This document shows, one piece after another, positions 1 to 9,589 of a stretch of 64,000 nucleotides of DNA. Numbering within the stretch: the first letter of the stretch is position 1; the number at the start of each line of letters is the position of its first letter. The DNA lies in the NCBI GenBank assembly GCA_017991555.1, contig JAGOQM010000008.1:124001-188000 (forward strand). Direction: 5' to 3'. Under the pieces are notes generated by a model. The model was not told where the DNA came from. It saw only the letters and a program-made list of their open reading frames with translations, and did not search any database. Both the position numbers and the translations under genes were made by a program. Origin of the DNA: Neisseriaceae bacterium. Lineage in GTDB: Bacteria > Pseudomonadota > Gammaproteobacteria > Burkholderiales > Neisseriaceae.

Positions 1-188
1 GACGCATCGCTAGAGCGATTGGCCTTGTCGTAGCTTGATTTATAAATAAACGGAATGCCCAACGCGTCGGTCAGCTCTTTCAATCGACCGGCCGTATCCA
101 AAGCCATTTGTTCGCTCTCGATCACGCATGGACCCGCAATCAAAAACAAGGGGTGGTCTAAACCCACCTCAAAGCCACATAACTTCAT
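1..188 (-). CDS. kdsA: 3-deoxy-8-phosphooctulonate synthase, N-terminal part (runs off the window)
   Basis: KdsA condenses arabinose 5-phosphate with phosphoenolpyruvate to give KDO 8-phosphate, the first committed step to the lipopolysaccharide inner core sugar. Only about 62 N-terminal residues lie in the window. They contain [12 protein letters not shown] and the strongly conserved [16 protein letters not shown] segment, as in beta- and gammaproteobacterial KdsA. The ATG ending at 188 is preferred over the one ending at 194, because a TAGGAG ribosome site lies 6 bases before the former and directly abuts the latter. It follows pyrG by about 20 bases on the same strand, so the two are probably cotranscribed. 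Confidence 0.93.
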   Translation of the reverse strand, partial: MKLCGFEVGLDHPLFLIAGPCVIESEQMALDTAGRLKELTDALGIPFIYKSSYDKANRSSDA

Positions 189-209
189 ACCCATCTCCTA
201 ACAAAACAA

Positions 210-1847
<1,638 letters not shown>

Positions 1848-2070
1848 CTATTAGAATTCGTAATTTTACCTTGAAACAGGGTAAATTTAAAGGCCTAGCA
1901 CCCATCCTGAGCAAATAAAAACCCACCATGCGTTTGCCATTGCGTTTTCTCACAAAAAACCACATTCTGGCCGATGGCTTAAATATAGGCCAAAACCGCT
2001 ACAAGCCACAGACCACAACACGAATACAACAATATAGCGGCGACAACCTGCAACTAAAAGCAAACAAAGC

Positions 2071-2100
2071 TTGAGTCCTAAGCTCATTTTATGGTATAAA
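2071..2100 (+). promoter_or_regulatory. predicted sigma-70 promoter of rpmB-rpmG
   Basis: TTGAGT (2071-2076) and TATAAA (2095-2100) are separated by 18 bases and lie 35 bases before the rpmB start. No other good pair was seen in the 1836-2134 gap. The remainder of that gap is A+T-rich and must also contain the pyrG promoter, which I could not place. Confidence 0.5.
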
Positions 2101-2134
2101 CTCTCTTTTCCTAATTGGTCTTTGGAGTCTAACA

Positions 2135-2368
2135 ATGGCACGAGTTTGTAAAGTGACTGGCAAGCGTCCTGTAGCAGGGAACAATGTGTCACATGCCAAC
2201 AACAAAACCAAACGTCGCTTTTTGCCTAACTTGCAATCACGTCGTTTTTGGGTAGAGAGTGAAAACCGCTGGGTTCGTCTACGCGTTTCTAACGCTGGTT
2301 TACGTACCATCGATAAAGTAGGCATTGATGTCGTATTGGCTGATTTGCGTGCTCGCGGCGAAGCTTAA
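2135..2368 (+). CDS. rpmB: 50S ribosomal protein L28
   Basis: This structural protein of the large ribosomal subunit is 77 residues long, the normal length. It begins [29 protein letters not shown], the typical L28 start, and is rich in Lys and Arg. It is followed 30 bases later by rpmG, the usual bacterial pairing, and the two share one promoter and one terminator. Confidence 0.98.
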   Translation: MARVCKVTGKRPVAGNNVSHANNKTKRRFLPNLQSRRFWVESENRWVRLRVSNAGLRTIDKVGIDVVLADLRARGEA

Positions 2369-2398
2369 TTTAAATCTTAATTAAGAAGGTAGTCGATA

Positions 2399-2554
2399 AT
2401 GCGCGATAAAATCAAACTAGAATCATCTGCTGGTACTGGTCACTTCTACACCACTACTAAAAATAAACGCACTATGCCCGGCAAGCTCGAAATCAAAAAA
2501 TTCGATCCTGTTGCACGCAAACATGTGATTTATAAAGAAACTAAATTAAAATAA
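2399..2554 (+). CDS. rpmG: 50S ribosomal protein L33
   Basis: This 51-residue large-subunit protein reads [20 protein letters not shown] and ends [11 protein letters not shown], matching L33. It contains no cysteine, so it is the zinc-independent form. The ribosome site AAGAAGG lies about 9 bases before the ATG. It is the second gene of the rpmB-rpmG unit. Confidence 0.97.
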   Translation: MRDKIKLESSAGTGHFYTTTKNKRTMPGKLEIKKFDPVARKHVIYKETKLK

Positions 2555-2570
2555 ACTAATTTATTTCGAC

Positions 2571-2598
2571 AAACCCTTTGCCTCGGCGAAGGGTTTTT
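2571..2598 (+). terminator. rho-independent terminator after rpmG
   Basis: An 11-bp stem (2571-2581 with 2586-2596, one T-G pair) with a 4-base loop is followed by a T run. Confidence 0.85.
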
Positions 2599-2885
2599 AT
2601 TTGCCCACTCATCCCAAATTAAGCCACAAAACCACACTGCAGCGCCGCAACGCCACACCGCTTATCATCATGTCATTACTGTGTTAAAGTAATCCATTGG
2701 CCGCGCGCACTTTAAGACGACATCCACGCCTCACCTAAGCCACTGATCCATCAAAAAAAACAATAAAATAGCCAGAAAAACAATAAAATAACCTCATCAG
2801 CAGCACGACACATTCGGCAAACCCAACAGTCAGACAAAATGCGCGCCACAACCCGACCAACGCTCACAAAGGGGAACCTCGCACA

Positions 2886-3932
2886 ATGACCACAGCAAAA
2901 CAACGCAATGCTCTTCAGCCATCGCCACAAGCAACGGCCACGCACACAAGCCTGTTCATTTGCGGCACACCCTTTCAGCTGTTTCTCAGCCTCAACATCA
3001 TCACCGCAGAGCAGATCAACCCCGTCTCTATTTTATACCTTGGCGATCCTGATCACGAAAAAGCCCAACATTACCTCTCCTTATTCCCCCCTAAAACCCT
3101 CGTGACCACCTTCTGGATTGACCACGAGCTACAACACCTAAAAAAGAAGCAAATCAACCAAAAGGCACAACGGCTGGCCCAGCAACTAGGCCATCATCAC
3201 TCGGTCTTCATCGCCAACTACACCATCCTGTTTTATGCTTTTTTACTGTCCCACCTACCTCATGACAGCCTATACTCTTTTGACGATGGCGCCGACAACA
3301 TCAACCCCCTATCGCCCCTGTACCAATTTCATCACCAAAACCACACCCAAAAGCTAAGTTACGCGTTCAAATACGCCCTGCGCTACCGCATACAGCACCG
3401 GCTCCGACTCCACCCCAAAAAGATTTTAAACAAAATAAAATGGCATTACACCATTTTCCCACAGCATCAAAACATTATTCGGAACACGCGCACGCTTAAA
3501 CTACAGAGCCTAACCCAGCCACCGCAACCGACCGAATCAACACAACAGCGCCCCGTCATCAAGCTCTTCATTGGCGCCTACTTCAGCGACATGTTTACAC
3601 GCGCCGCCGACATGAACCAAATCATGGCCAAGCTTGAACAATTTAGCCAAAATCAACAAATAACCCACTACTTGCCCCACCCCCGCGAAAACGCCTATCA
3701 TCTACCTAACATAAAACACATCCACACACTCGCCGAAGAATACATTCTGGCCCAAGTAGCCGCCGGCTACAAAGTAGCACTATTTGGCTTTGGCAGCACG
3801 GCCCAGCTTAATCTGGCCAGCACCGAACACGTCACAAACCACCTGCTCACGGCCGCAGAACTACACCCTAAAATACGCTTTTTGTATCAGCACGTTTGCG
3901 ACGATGCCTTTGAAGTACTGAGCATTGACTAA
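2886..3932 (+). CDS. glycosyltransferase family 52 protein (LOS sialyltransferase-like)
   Basis: This is probably a transferase that adds a terminal sugar to lipooligosaccharide. Its 348 residues carry the order of motifs I recall from neisserial Lst, the CMP-Neu5Ac:LOS alpha-2,3-sialyltransferase. These are an opening LFICGTPFQLF strand near residue 23, FDDG near 137, HYTIF near 195, LFIGAYFSD near 230, PHPREN near 263 and AEEYILAQ near 284. FDDG and the HP of PHPR correspond to the acceptor-base and nucleotide-binding motifs of this family. The first 20 residues look unstructured, and a later start cannot be excluded. It lacks the obvious N-terminal membrane anchor of meningococcal Lst. The donor could be CMP-sialic acid or another sugar, because GT52 is not uniform. 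It is followed 71 bases later by a second glycosyltransferase. The 330 bases upstream (2555-2885) hold only the rpmG terminator and A+T-rich sequence. Confidence 0.8.
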   Translation: MTTAKQRNALQPSPQATATHTSLFICGTPFQLFLSLNIITAEQINPVSILYLGDPDHEKAQHYLSLFPPKTLVTTFWIDHELQHLKKKQINQKAQRLAQQLGHHHSVFIANYTILFYAFLLSHLPHDSLYSFDDGADNINPLSPLYQFHHQNHTQKLSYAFKYALRYRIQHRLRLHPKKILNKIKWHYTIFPQHQNIIRNTRTLKLQSLTQPPQPTESTQQRPVIKLFIGAYFSDMFTRAADMNQIMAKLEQFSQNQQITHYLPHPRENAYHLPNIKHIHTLAEEYILAQVAAGYKVALFGFGSTAQLNLASTEHVTNHLLTAAELHPKIRFLYQHVCDDAFEVLSID

Positions 3933-4003
3933 CAGACTGGCCAATACCGCAAAAGCACCCACAACAGAACCAGTCCACCTTAACCCAACACCAAGGAGCA
4001 AGC

Positions 4004-4909
4004 ATGAACGATGAAACCATCAGAGTATTTGTGGGCTGCGACCCCAACAACTGTGATTTAGAACAAATGATGGTATTAGAGTACAGCATCCGCAAACACA
4101 CTCGCGCTCAAGTAGACATCGTGTGGATGCAGCTGTCACGAGACCCCGACAGCTTTTGGTACGCCAACCCAGAAGCCAAAGAAGGCTGGAACAGCAGCAA
4201 GTGGGTCACCACATTTTCGGGCTTCCGCTGGGCCATTCCAGCCTATTGCGACTATTCAGGCAAGGCCATTTACATGGACGCCGACGTGCTGATTTTAAGC
4301 GACCTCAGCGACCTCTGGCACCACCCCATCGACGAGCACGCCATCGTGGCCGCCAAGGGTGCGCCGTTATTGAACCGCCTGTGCGTATCCCTGTGGGACT
4401 GCGAGAAAGCACGCGCCGTCATTCCGGACATGGCCACTTTTAAAGGCAACCCAGACAATCACTACAGCATGGTAGACAAGATCAAAGCCCAACCCAGCCT
4501 GATCACCCCCTTTAACGACAGCTACAACTGCCTAGACGGGGAAGACCTCAGCATCGAGCAGATCAAAATCCTGCACTACACCGACATTGACACCCAGTTC
4601 TCACACCCCTACTCAATCCCGCGCTTACAAAGCGAAGGCAGCCAGCACTGGTATGACGGCCAAACCAAAACCCACTGGCGGCAAGACCTAATCGACCTAT
4701 TCGACCAATACTATAAAGAAGCCTTAGCCGCTGGCTACACCCTAGACCAATATCGAGTCACGCCTTTCGGCACAGTGCCTAAGGAATCACTCACGGGCTA
4801 TCACGGCGATCGCTTTATTGACGTCAACAAAAGCCACAGAAAAAAAACCAGTAAGCTGCAAAAATGGCAAAACAGCATTCGCAAGCGCTGGCACAAGCTG
4901 TTTGGCTAA
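4004..4909 (+). CDS. glycosyltransferase, GT8-like, with DxD motif
   Basis: This protein of 301 residues is predicted to transfer a sugar from a nucleotide donor in the cytoplasm. It opens with IRVFVGCDPNN, has a WVTTFSGFRWAIPAYCDYSGKAIYMDADVL segment in which MDADV near residue 92 is the metal-binding DxD, and ends in a Lys/Arg-rich tail suited to membrane association. The start is supported by AAGGAGC 4 bases before the ATG. It probably acts with the GT52 gene just upstream on lipooligosaccharide. The acceptor and sugar are unknown. The GT8 assignment rests on fold-type motifs rather than a family match. Confidence 0.72.
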   Translation: MNDETIRVFVGCDPNNCDLEQMMVLEYSIRKHTRAQVDIVWMQLSRDPDSFWYANPEAKEGWNSSKWVTTFSGFRWAIPAYCDYSGKAIYMDADVLILSDLSDLWHHPIDEHAIVAAKGAPLLNRLCVSLWDCEKARAVIPDMATFKGNPDNHYSMVDKIKAQPSLITPFNDSYNCLDGEDLSIEQIKILHYTDIDTQFSHPYSIPRLQSEGSQHWYDGQTKTHWRQDLIDLFDQYYKEALAAGYTLDQYRVTPFGTVPKESLTGYHGDRFIDVNKSHRKKTSKLQKWQNSIRKRWHKLFG

Positions 4910-4934
4910 GTGCTGCGCGACGCACAGCAGACAC

Positions 4935-4974
4935 AAAAAAGCCGCTCCAGCTTAAACCAGGGCGGCTTTTTTTT
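4935..4974. terminator. bidirectional terminator between converging genes
   Basis: AAAAGCCGC (4937-4945) pairs with GCGGCTTTT (4962-4970), with A and T runs on both sides, so it can serve both the glycosyltransferase gene and the minus-strand gene ending at 4990. Confidence 0.8.
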
Positions 4975-4989
4975 CAGTAGCATCACACG

Positions 4990-5559
4990 CTAGGGCTCTA
5001 CCGCCTGCTGCATGGCCTCAACGTTCTCTACAATCACATTGGCGTCCAACACACCAATGCTGATTAAGGCCAGCATCAATACGGTTGACGCCACGACCAA
5101 AGTCACTACGTACAACACATAACCCAACAAAATCTTTAAGCCCGACAGCTGACTGAATCGGGCAAACCCGTGTATCTGCACCCACAGAGTCCAAAACTGC
5201 CACACCAGGCTCAGCACCACCGCAATGCCCGCAGGCAAATACGGAAACGCCATCGCGGGAATCATGAGCGCCTGGGTAAGCAACACAAAGTGCGCCAACG
5301 GCAAGTCTGGGGCGCCGCGCCAGCGAAAATACAGACGCATGGTTTGGCTAAACACCGCCCAGTTCAAGACCGTGAAGGCCAGAGAAACGGCCACAGTGCC
5401 ATTCTGATCCAAACCCAAAATGGGCATAAAGGCCTGAGCATTCACCACGCCCAATACCAGCAGAATCGCCACCACCACAAAACCTGGATAACGATACTCT
5501 GCTACAGGCTTGAGTCGTAAGCGCAGCAGCTGCCACGCATCGTTAAGAAAATTTAGCAT
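4990..5559 (-). CDS. Yip1-like inner membrane protein of unknown function
   Basis: This protein of 189 residues has about five hydrophobic membrane segments, including AILLVLGVVNAQAF and YVLYVVTLVVASTVLMLALI. The layout of the C-terminal half, with helices around WQFWTLWVQIHGFARFSQLSGLK, resembles bacterial Yip1-domain proteins. The function is unknown. I place the start at the ATG at 5559, which overlaps the purU stop as TGATG. A TTG one codon earlier is possible. The tight overlap suggests translational coupling with purU. Confidence 0.65.
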   Translation of the reverse strand: MLNFLNDAWQLLRLRLKPVAEYRYPGFVVVAILLVLGVVNAQAFMPILGLDQNGTVAVSLAFTVLNWAVFSQTMRLYFRWRGAPDLPLAHFVLLTQALMIPAMAFPYLPAGIAVVLSLVWQFWTLWVQIHGFARFSQLSGLKILLGYVLYVVTLVVASTVLMLALISIGVLDANVIVENVEAMQQAVEP

Positions 5560-6431
5560 CAATCAAACACCACCGTTCTATTACAATAAGACAATACTCG
5601 GTTATCGGCATGCCAGCGTACCGCACGACTCAAGACGACTTTTTCTAAGTCACGCCCTTTCGCCACCAGATCGCTCACTTCGTCTCGATGCGAGATGCGC
5701 ACCACTTCTTGCTCAATGATCGGCCCTTCATCTAACTCATTAGTCACGTAGTGACTGGTGGCACCGATCAGCTTCACCCCACGCGCATAGGCACGATGGT
5801 AAGGACGCGCGCCGTCAAATGCGGGCAAGAAACTATGATGAATATTGATGATTCGATCCGGGAACGCCGACACAAAATCAGGCGACAGCACCTGCATGTA
5901 GCGCGCCAACACCACGGTATCAACATTAGCCTCTCTCAATAGGCGCAACTGCTCTGCTTCTGCCTGAGCCTTGTTGTCTTTATTGACTTCAATCTTGTGA
6001 AAAGGAATGCCGTTAAACTCGACAATGTGACGGCAGGTATTGTGGTTAGAAATCACCAGCGGAATCTCACAACCCAACTCACCAATACGATAACGGTGCA
6101 GCAAATCCACCAGACAATGCTCGTACTGTGACACAAAAATCGCCATACGGGGCAACTCGTGCGACATAGACAAGCGATAGGTGAGACCGAACTGGGCCGC
6201 AATCGGGCCAAACGTTTCGTCAAACTGCGCCATCGGCAGCTCAAAGTCAGCCAAATCCCATTCTACACGCATGAGAAATAGCCCTTCCACAGCATCTTGG
6301 TGCTGATCCGCATGCACAATATTGGCATTATAGGTCAACAAAAAATGGGCGATGGCGTTAACCAAACCCTTTTGATCAGGTGCCGCCATAAATAATGTAG
6401 CGGTCTTTTTTTGTGTGTCTTGATTTGTCAT
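5559..6431 (-). CDS. purU: formyltetrahydrofolate deformylase
   Basis: PurU hydrolyses 10-formyl-tetrahydrofolate to formate and tetrahydrofolate, supplying formate for purine synthesis and balancing one-carbon pools. Its 290 residues form an N-terminal ACT regulatory domain (about 8-90, APDQKGLVNAIAHFL) and a formyltransferase-fold catalytic domain. The latter includes VISNHNT near 127, VVLARYMQVLSPDF near 172 and the INIHHSFLPAFDGARPYHRAYARGVKLIGAT core near 195. The catalytic Asn, His and Asp environment (SNH, HHSFLP, GPIIEQ) is present. folD, another folate enzyme, lies directly upstream on the same strand. Confidence 0.97.
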   Translation of the reverse strand: MTNQDTQKKTATLFMAAPDQKGLVNAIAHFLLTYNANIVHADQHQDAVEGLFLMRVEWDLADFELPMAQFDETFGPIAAQFGLTYRLSMSHELPRMAIFVSQYEHCLVDLLHRYRIGELGCEIPLVISNHNTCRHIVEFNGIPFHKIEVNKDNKAQAEAEQLRLLREANVDTVVLARYMQVLSPDFVSAFPDRIINIHHSFLPAFDGARPYHRAYARGVKLIGATSHYVTNELDEGPIIEQEVVRISHRDEVSDLVAKGRDLEKVVLSRAVRWHADNRVLSYCNRTVVFD

Positions 6432-6522
6432 TTTAGTACATCATCCACAAGAGGCTGCCTTAGCCAAACACCACCAAGACAGCCCCCAGCATACAAAAAG
6501 GCAAAGCCTTTGAGTCATTTAA

Positions 6523-7374
6523 TTAATCATGTAGCCTAGCGGCATCCAAAGTATTTTCCAACAGGGTCGCGATGGTCATCGGCCCCACCCCACCCGGTAC
6601 GGGCGTAATCCATGCAGCACGCTCTTTGGCCACGGAAAATTCAACGTCACCACACAGCTTACCATTTTCCAAGCGATTAATGCCCACATCGATGACCACA
6701 GCACCCGGCTTAATCCACTCACCCTTCACCATTTCAGGCACGCCCACGCCGGCCACCACGATGTCGGCCTGGCGAACTTCATGAGCCAAATCTTGAGTGG
6801 CACTGTGGCACACGGTCACGGTGGCACGCGCCAACAGCATTTCCAACGCTTGCGGACGACCCACAATGTTTGATGCCCCCACAATCACCACCTTTTTACC
6901 CTTAGGGTCAATTTGATAGTGATCCAAAAGCGTCATCACACCGCGAGGCGTACACGGACGCATCAAAGGCATTTTCACCGCCAAACGGCCCACGTTATAA
7001 GGGTGGAAGCCATCGACGTCTTTGTGCGGCAAAATACGCTCCAACACTTTTTGGCTGTCAATGTGCTTAGGCAAAGGCAGCTGCACCAAAATACCATCTA
7101 CTTCATTATTGTCGTTTAATTCATCAATCAGCTGCAACAGCGCGGCTTCCGTTAGGCTGGCGTCGTATTCATAAGACAAAGAACGCACGTTGGCTTTTTC
7201 ACAGGCCAGTTTTTTATTGCGTACGTACACGGCACTAGCAGGATCATCACCCACCAAAACCACCGCCAAAGTTGGCTGATGCAACCCCTGTTCAATCCGT
7301 TTTGCAACCTGTTCCTTGACCCATTCAACACGAGATTGAGAAACAGCCTTACCATCCATTATTTGAGCAGCCAT
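6523..7374 (-). CDS. folD: bifunctional methylenetetrahydrofolate dehydrogenase / methenyltetrahydrofolate cyclohydrolase
   Basis: FolD interconverts 5,10-methylene-, 5,10-methenyl- and 10-formyl-tetrahydrofolate with NADP, the substrate side of the PurU reaction. The protein is 283 residues. It shows the [12 protein letters not shown] motif with the catalytic Lys, [18 protein letters not shown], the nucleotide-binding GASNIVGRP and the C-terminal [11 protein letters not shown]. The open frame extends 18 codons further upstream, but the ATG at 7374 has AGGA 6 bases before it and gives the usual N-terminus. The 300 bases upstream to the tRNA promoter at 7639 are low in G and hold no gene that I can see. 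Confidence 0.97.
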   Translation of the reverse strand: MAAQIMDGKAVSQSRVEWVKEQVAKRIEQGLHQPTLAVVLVGDDPASAVYVRNKKLACEKANVRSLSYEYDASLTEAALLQLIDELNDNNEVDGILVQLPLPKHIDSQKVLERILPHKDVDGFHPYNVGRLAVKMPLMRPCTPRGVMTLLDHYQIDPKGKKVVIVGASNIVGRPQALEMLLARATVTVCHSATQDLAHEVRQADIVVAGVGVPEMVKGEWIKPGAVVIDVGINRLENGKLCGDVEFSVAKERAAWITPVPGGVGPMTIATLLENTLDAARLHD

Positions 7375-7638
7375 GATTTTCCTAAAACTCACTTTAAATA
7401 AACAATATGAAGCCCAGCATTCTCTCATTTTTTAGCCATTAATGCACCTTAAAATCCCACTCTGTGACGTTTAAATGCCCACAACCACCCCCCTATAAAC
7501 AGCCCACACCCCTTGCCACTCCTAGCCCTCAGCCCCACCAAAGGCCCCTTAAAAATAAATCACTCGGCTCGCCCCAACTAAAAACAACGCAATAACAGCC
7601 GCTTAAACAATAAAGCCTTACTTAGGCTTAAATCGATG

Positions 7639-7667
7639 TTGACAGAAAAACGAAGGATCGGTATAGT
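7639..7667 (+). promoter_or_regulatory. strong sigma-70 promoter of tRNA cassette 1
   Basis: A perfect TTGACA (7639-7644), a 17-base spacer and TATAGT (7662-7667) lie 13 bases before the first tRNA. The same arrangement precedes the second cassette. Confidence 0.85.
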
Positions 7668-7679
7668 TCGTCACTCAGT

Positions 7680-7757
7680 CGGGGCGTAGCGCAGCCTGGT
7701 TAGCGCATCTGCTTTGGGAGCAGAGGGTCGTGAGTTCGAATCCCACCGCCCCGACCA
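7680..7757 (+). tRNA. tRNA-Pro (anticodon TGG), copy 1
   Basis: This is a full cloverleaf with 7-bp acceptor CGGGGCG/CGCCCCG, anticodon loop TTTGGGA, T loop TTCGAAT and encoded CCA. It is the first of three tRNAs in a short operon. The second cassette carries an identical gene at 9166. Confidence 0.97.
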
Positions 7758-7791
7758 CAATATCTAGTGTGACCGACAGTATTAGGTTTGA

Positions 7792-7868
7792 GTGCCCGTA
7801 GCTCAACCGGATAGAGCACCGGCCTTCTAAGCCGGGGGTTACAGGTTCGATTCCTGTCGGGTGCGCCA
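7792..7868 (+). tRNA. tRNA-Arg (anticodon TCT), copy 1
   Basis: The cloverleaf has anticodon stem CGGCC/GGCCG-type pairing around the loop CTTCTAA (anticodon TCT, reading AGA/AGG), T loop TTCGATT and encoded CCA. Two wobble pairs occur in the acceptor stem. It is repeated at 9278. Confidence 0.95.
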
Positions 7869-7878
7869 AAAGCTTTAT

Positions 7879-7955
7879 GGTGGATGTAGCTCAGTTGGTA
7901 GAGTCCTGGATTGTGATTCCAGTTGTCGTGGGTTCGAGCCCCATCATCCACCCCA
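7879..7955 (+). tRNA. tRNA-His (anticodon GTG), copy 1
   Basis: It closely matches the enterobacterial tRNA-His and has the extra 5' G at position -1 (7879) that marks histidine tRNAs. The anticodon loop is TTGTGAT, and CCA is encoded. It is repeated at 9365. Confidence 0.96.
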
Positions 7956-7961
7956 GTTTTT

Positions 7962-7988
7962 AAAGACTTGCTAAAAAGCAGGTCTTTT
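7962..7988 (+). terminator. terminator of tRNA cassette 1
   Basis: AAAGACTTGCT and AGCAGGTCTTT form an 11-bp stem with one wobble pair, followed by a T run, 7 bases after tRNA-His. Confidence 0.85.
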
Positions 7989-8163
7989 TTTATGCCTGTC
8001 GCTTTTACATCAGGCCTCATCACCCTACCCACACGCCTTTCATCATTTAAGAACCCCCCAGGCAATCAGCCCTCACCGACTACCCCCAAGCCTTCCTGCC
8101 TTATTCAAATAAAGGCGACGCAATGTGCACGCAACCCACTCTGGCATTTAAATCAAAGCCACA

Positions 8164-8333
8164 CCCCACCGCCAACCATGGTTTTTAGTGCTTCGTAGCG
8201 TGAATCGCGACCCACGTCCCCTTTGGTTTACATGATCTCAGGCATTAAAGTTGGTGGGTAGGCTTCGTTTTACCACACCCTACTGCTACGGCTATCCAAG
8301 CGGATTGAAGTCACACCAAACCATGGTTTGGTG
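8164..8333. repeat. palindrome-bounded intergenic repeat block
   Basis: The block runs from an AACCATGGTT palindrome (8174-8183, followed by TTTAGTG) to a perfect 20-bp palindrome CACCAAACCATGGTTTGGTG (8314-8333). Between them lies a hairpin-prone GGTGGGTAGGCTTCG...CCACACCCTAC segment. That segment resembles the GGTGGG-type repetitive sequences scattered in many proteobacterial genomes. No gene is visible here. Confidence 0.6.
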
Positions 8334-8363
8334 ATGGTCAAATTATTTAAACTCACCACCTTT

Positions 8364-8606
8364 CCCTTAGGTGAAGTACCGATCTCCCGCTAAAGCCGCC
8401 GAGCTGGGTTCTATCGGGCCGGATGAAGCTAGCAAATCGCTTGTGGCTGTCGACCACGCTTTGATAGGAGACAGAGCACTCTTGCTAGCGCCGGCCCGAT
8501 AGGTTCCAGGGAGGGCACCCGCTAGGGCGGATTGTCGGGTGGCCTTTTCTTTGCATACTTTCTTTTGGCCATGCAAAAGAAAGTTTGTCGCCCTACAGGG
8601 CGAAAC
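8364..8606 (+). repeat. dispersed repeat, left arm of a long inverted pair
   Basis: This arm starts CCCTTAGGTGAAGTACCG and continues through a CCGCCGAGCTGGGTTCTATCG block, CCACGCTTTGATAGGAG, a GTGGCCTTTTCTTTGC block and a TTCTTTTGGCC hairpin. An imperfect inverted copy lies at 8696-8933. Reading frames that appear in it (for example 8367-8621 on the minus strand) follow the repeat and are not taken as genes. Confidence 0.7.
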
Positions 8607-8695
8607 CCAACGACCAATCAATAGCGATATTGCCGAAGCATGAATGATTTTGAAATGCTGCTTTTAGTCAGGCATGACTTAAATTTGGGCGTTTG

Positions 8696-8933
8696 TTTCG
8701 CCGAAGGCGACGTCATTTCTTTTGCCTGGCCAAAAGAAACGAAGCAAAGAAAAGGCCACCCTGATCCCCGGTCACTTCGTGACTGCCCTCAGCAGAACCT
8801 ATTGAGCCAGCGCAGGCAAGAGTGCTCGCCCTCCTATCAAAGCGTGGTCGGGCGCCACAAGCTTTTTGCCTGCTTCATCTGGCTCAATAGAACCTACTTC
8901 GGCGGCTCTACGGGACGGTACTTCACCTAAGGG
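8696..8933 (-). repeat. dispersed repeat, right (inverted) arm
   Basis: This is the inverted, diverged copy of 8364-8606, ending CGGTACTTCACCTAAGGG on the plus strand. It continues outward into GAGACACCGTCAG...CACCAGTGAGAGACGTTTTACAG and the palindrome AAAAACCATGGTTTTT (8983-8998). The same outward module recurs at 15121-15185 and, inverted, at 31130-31214. Confidence 0.7.
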
Positions 8934-9124
8934 AGACACCGTCAGAGGATCGGCACCAGTGAGAGACGTTTTACAGCACACTAAAAACCATGGTTTTTTC
9001 ACCCCCCACTCCAGCCGCCCCAGGACAGATAAAGCACCTCACCACCAGCATGCCAACCAACAGCTATTTCCCCTGCCAATTCTGTCTGTTAGCCCATTAG
9101 CCTATTTATTTTACCGCTCAATGC

Positions 9125-9153
9125 TTGACAGAAAAAGCAGAGCTGGGTATAGT
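9125..9153 (+). promoter_or_regulatory. strong sigma-70 promoter of tRNA cassette 2
   Basis: TTGACA (9125-9130), a 17-base spacer and TATAGT (9148-9153). The hexamers and spacing are identical to those of cassette 1, while the spacer sequence has diverged. Confidence 0.85.
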
Positions 9154-9165
9154 TCGATTCTCAGT

Positions 9166-9243
9166 CGGGGCGTAGCGCAGCCTGGTTAGCGCATCTGCTT
9201 TGGGAGCAGAGGGTCGTGAGTTCGAATCCCACCGCCCCGACCA
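9166..9243 (+). tRNA. tRNA-Pro (anticodon TGG), copy 2
   Basis: The sequence is identical to the copy at 7680 and lies exactly 1486 bases downstream of it. CCA is encoded. Confidence 0.97.
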
Positions 9244-9277
9244 CAATATCTAGTGTGACCGACAGTATTAGGTTTGA

Positions 9278-9354
9278 GTGCCCGTAGCTCAACCGGATAG
9301 AGCACCGGCCTTCTAAGCCGGGGGTTACAGGTTCGATTCCTGTCGGGTGCGCCA
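9278..9354 (+). tRNA. tRNA-Arg (anticodon TCT), copy 2
   Basis: It is identical to the copy at 7792. The 34-base spacer from tRNA-Pro is also unchanged. Confidence 0.95.
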
Positions 9355-9364
9355 AAAAACTTAT

Positions 9365-9441
9365 GGTGGATGTAGCTCAGTTGGTAGAGTCCTGGATTGT
9401 GATTCCAGTTGTCGTGGGTTCGAGCCCCATCATCCACCCCA
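9365..9441 (+). tRNA. tRNA-His (anticodon GTG), copy 2
   Basis: It is identical to the copy at 7879, including the extra 5' G and encoded CCA. The short spacer before it differs slightly between the cassettes. Confidence 0.96.
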
Positions 9442-9447
9442 AATAAT

Positions 9448-9471
9448 GACTTGCTCAGCAAGTCTTTTTTT
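9448..9471 (+). terminator. terminator of tRNA cassette 2
   Basis: GACTTGC and GCAAGTC pair around a 3-base loop, followed by a T run. It resembles the cassette 1 terminator but has diverged. Confidence 0.8.
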
Positions 9472-9520
9472 ATGCCCATCGCTTCTGGGCCTACCCCATC
9501 AAAAACCACCCCGCCTAAAC

Positions 9521-9552
9521 ATAAAAAAGCCCTAAGACAATGCTTAGGGCTT
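9521..9552 (-). terminator. terminator of the universal stress protein gene
   Basis: AAGCCCTAAG (9527-9536) pairs with CTTAGGGCTT (9543-9552). On the minus strand it is followed by a run of six T, placing it about 40 bases after the stop at 9590. Confidence 0.82.
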
Positions 9553-9589
9553 ATGGGCTATGGCTCAATGCCTGGGTAAATCATTCGGC

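Noticed and set aside
7675-8065. Minus-strand open frames across the tRNA cassettes (also 9161-9509)
   Set aside because: They are the reverse complement of the tRNA genes; translations such as GIEPVTPGLEGRC are classic artefacts of tRNA clusters.
8367-9002. Open frames of 60-100 codons in the repeat arms (8367-8621 minus, 8640-8930 plus, 8799-9002 minus)
   Set aside because: They follow the dispersed repeat, occur in both orientations and have no ribosome sites or domain features.
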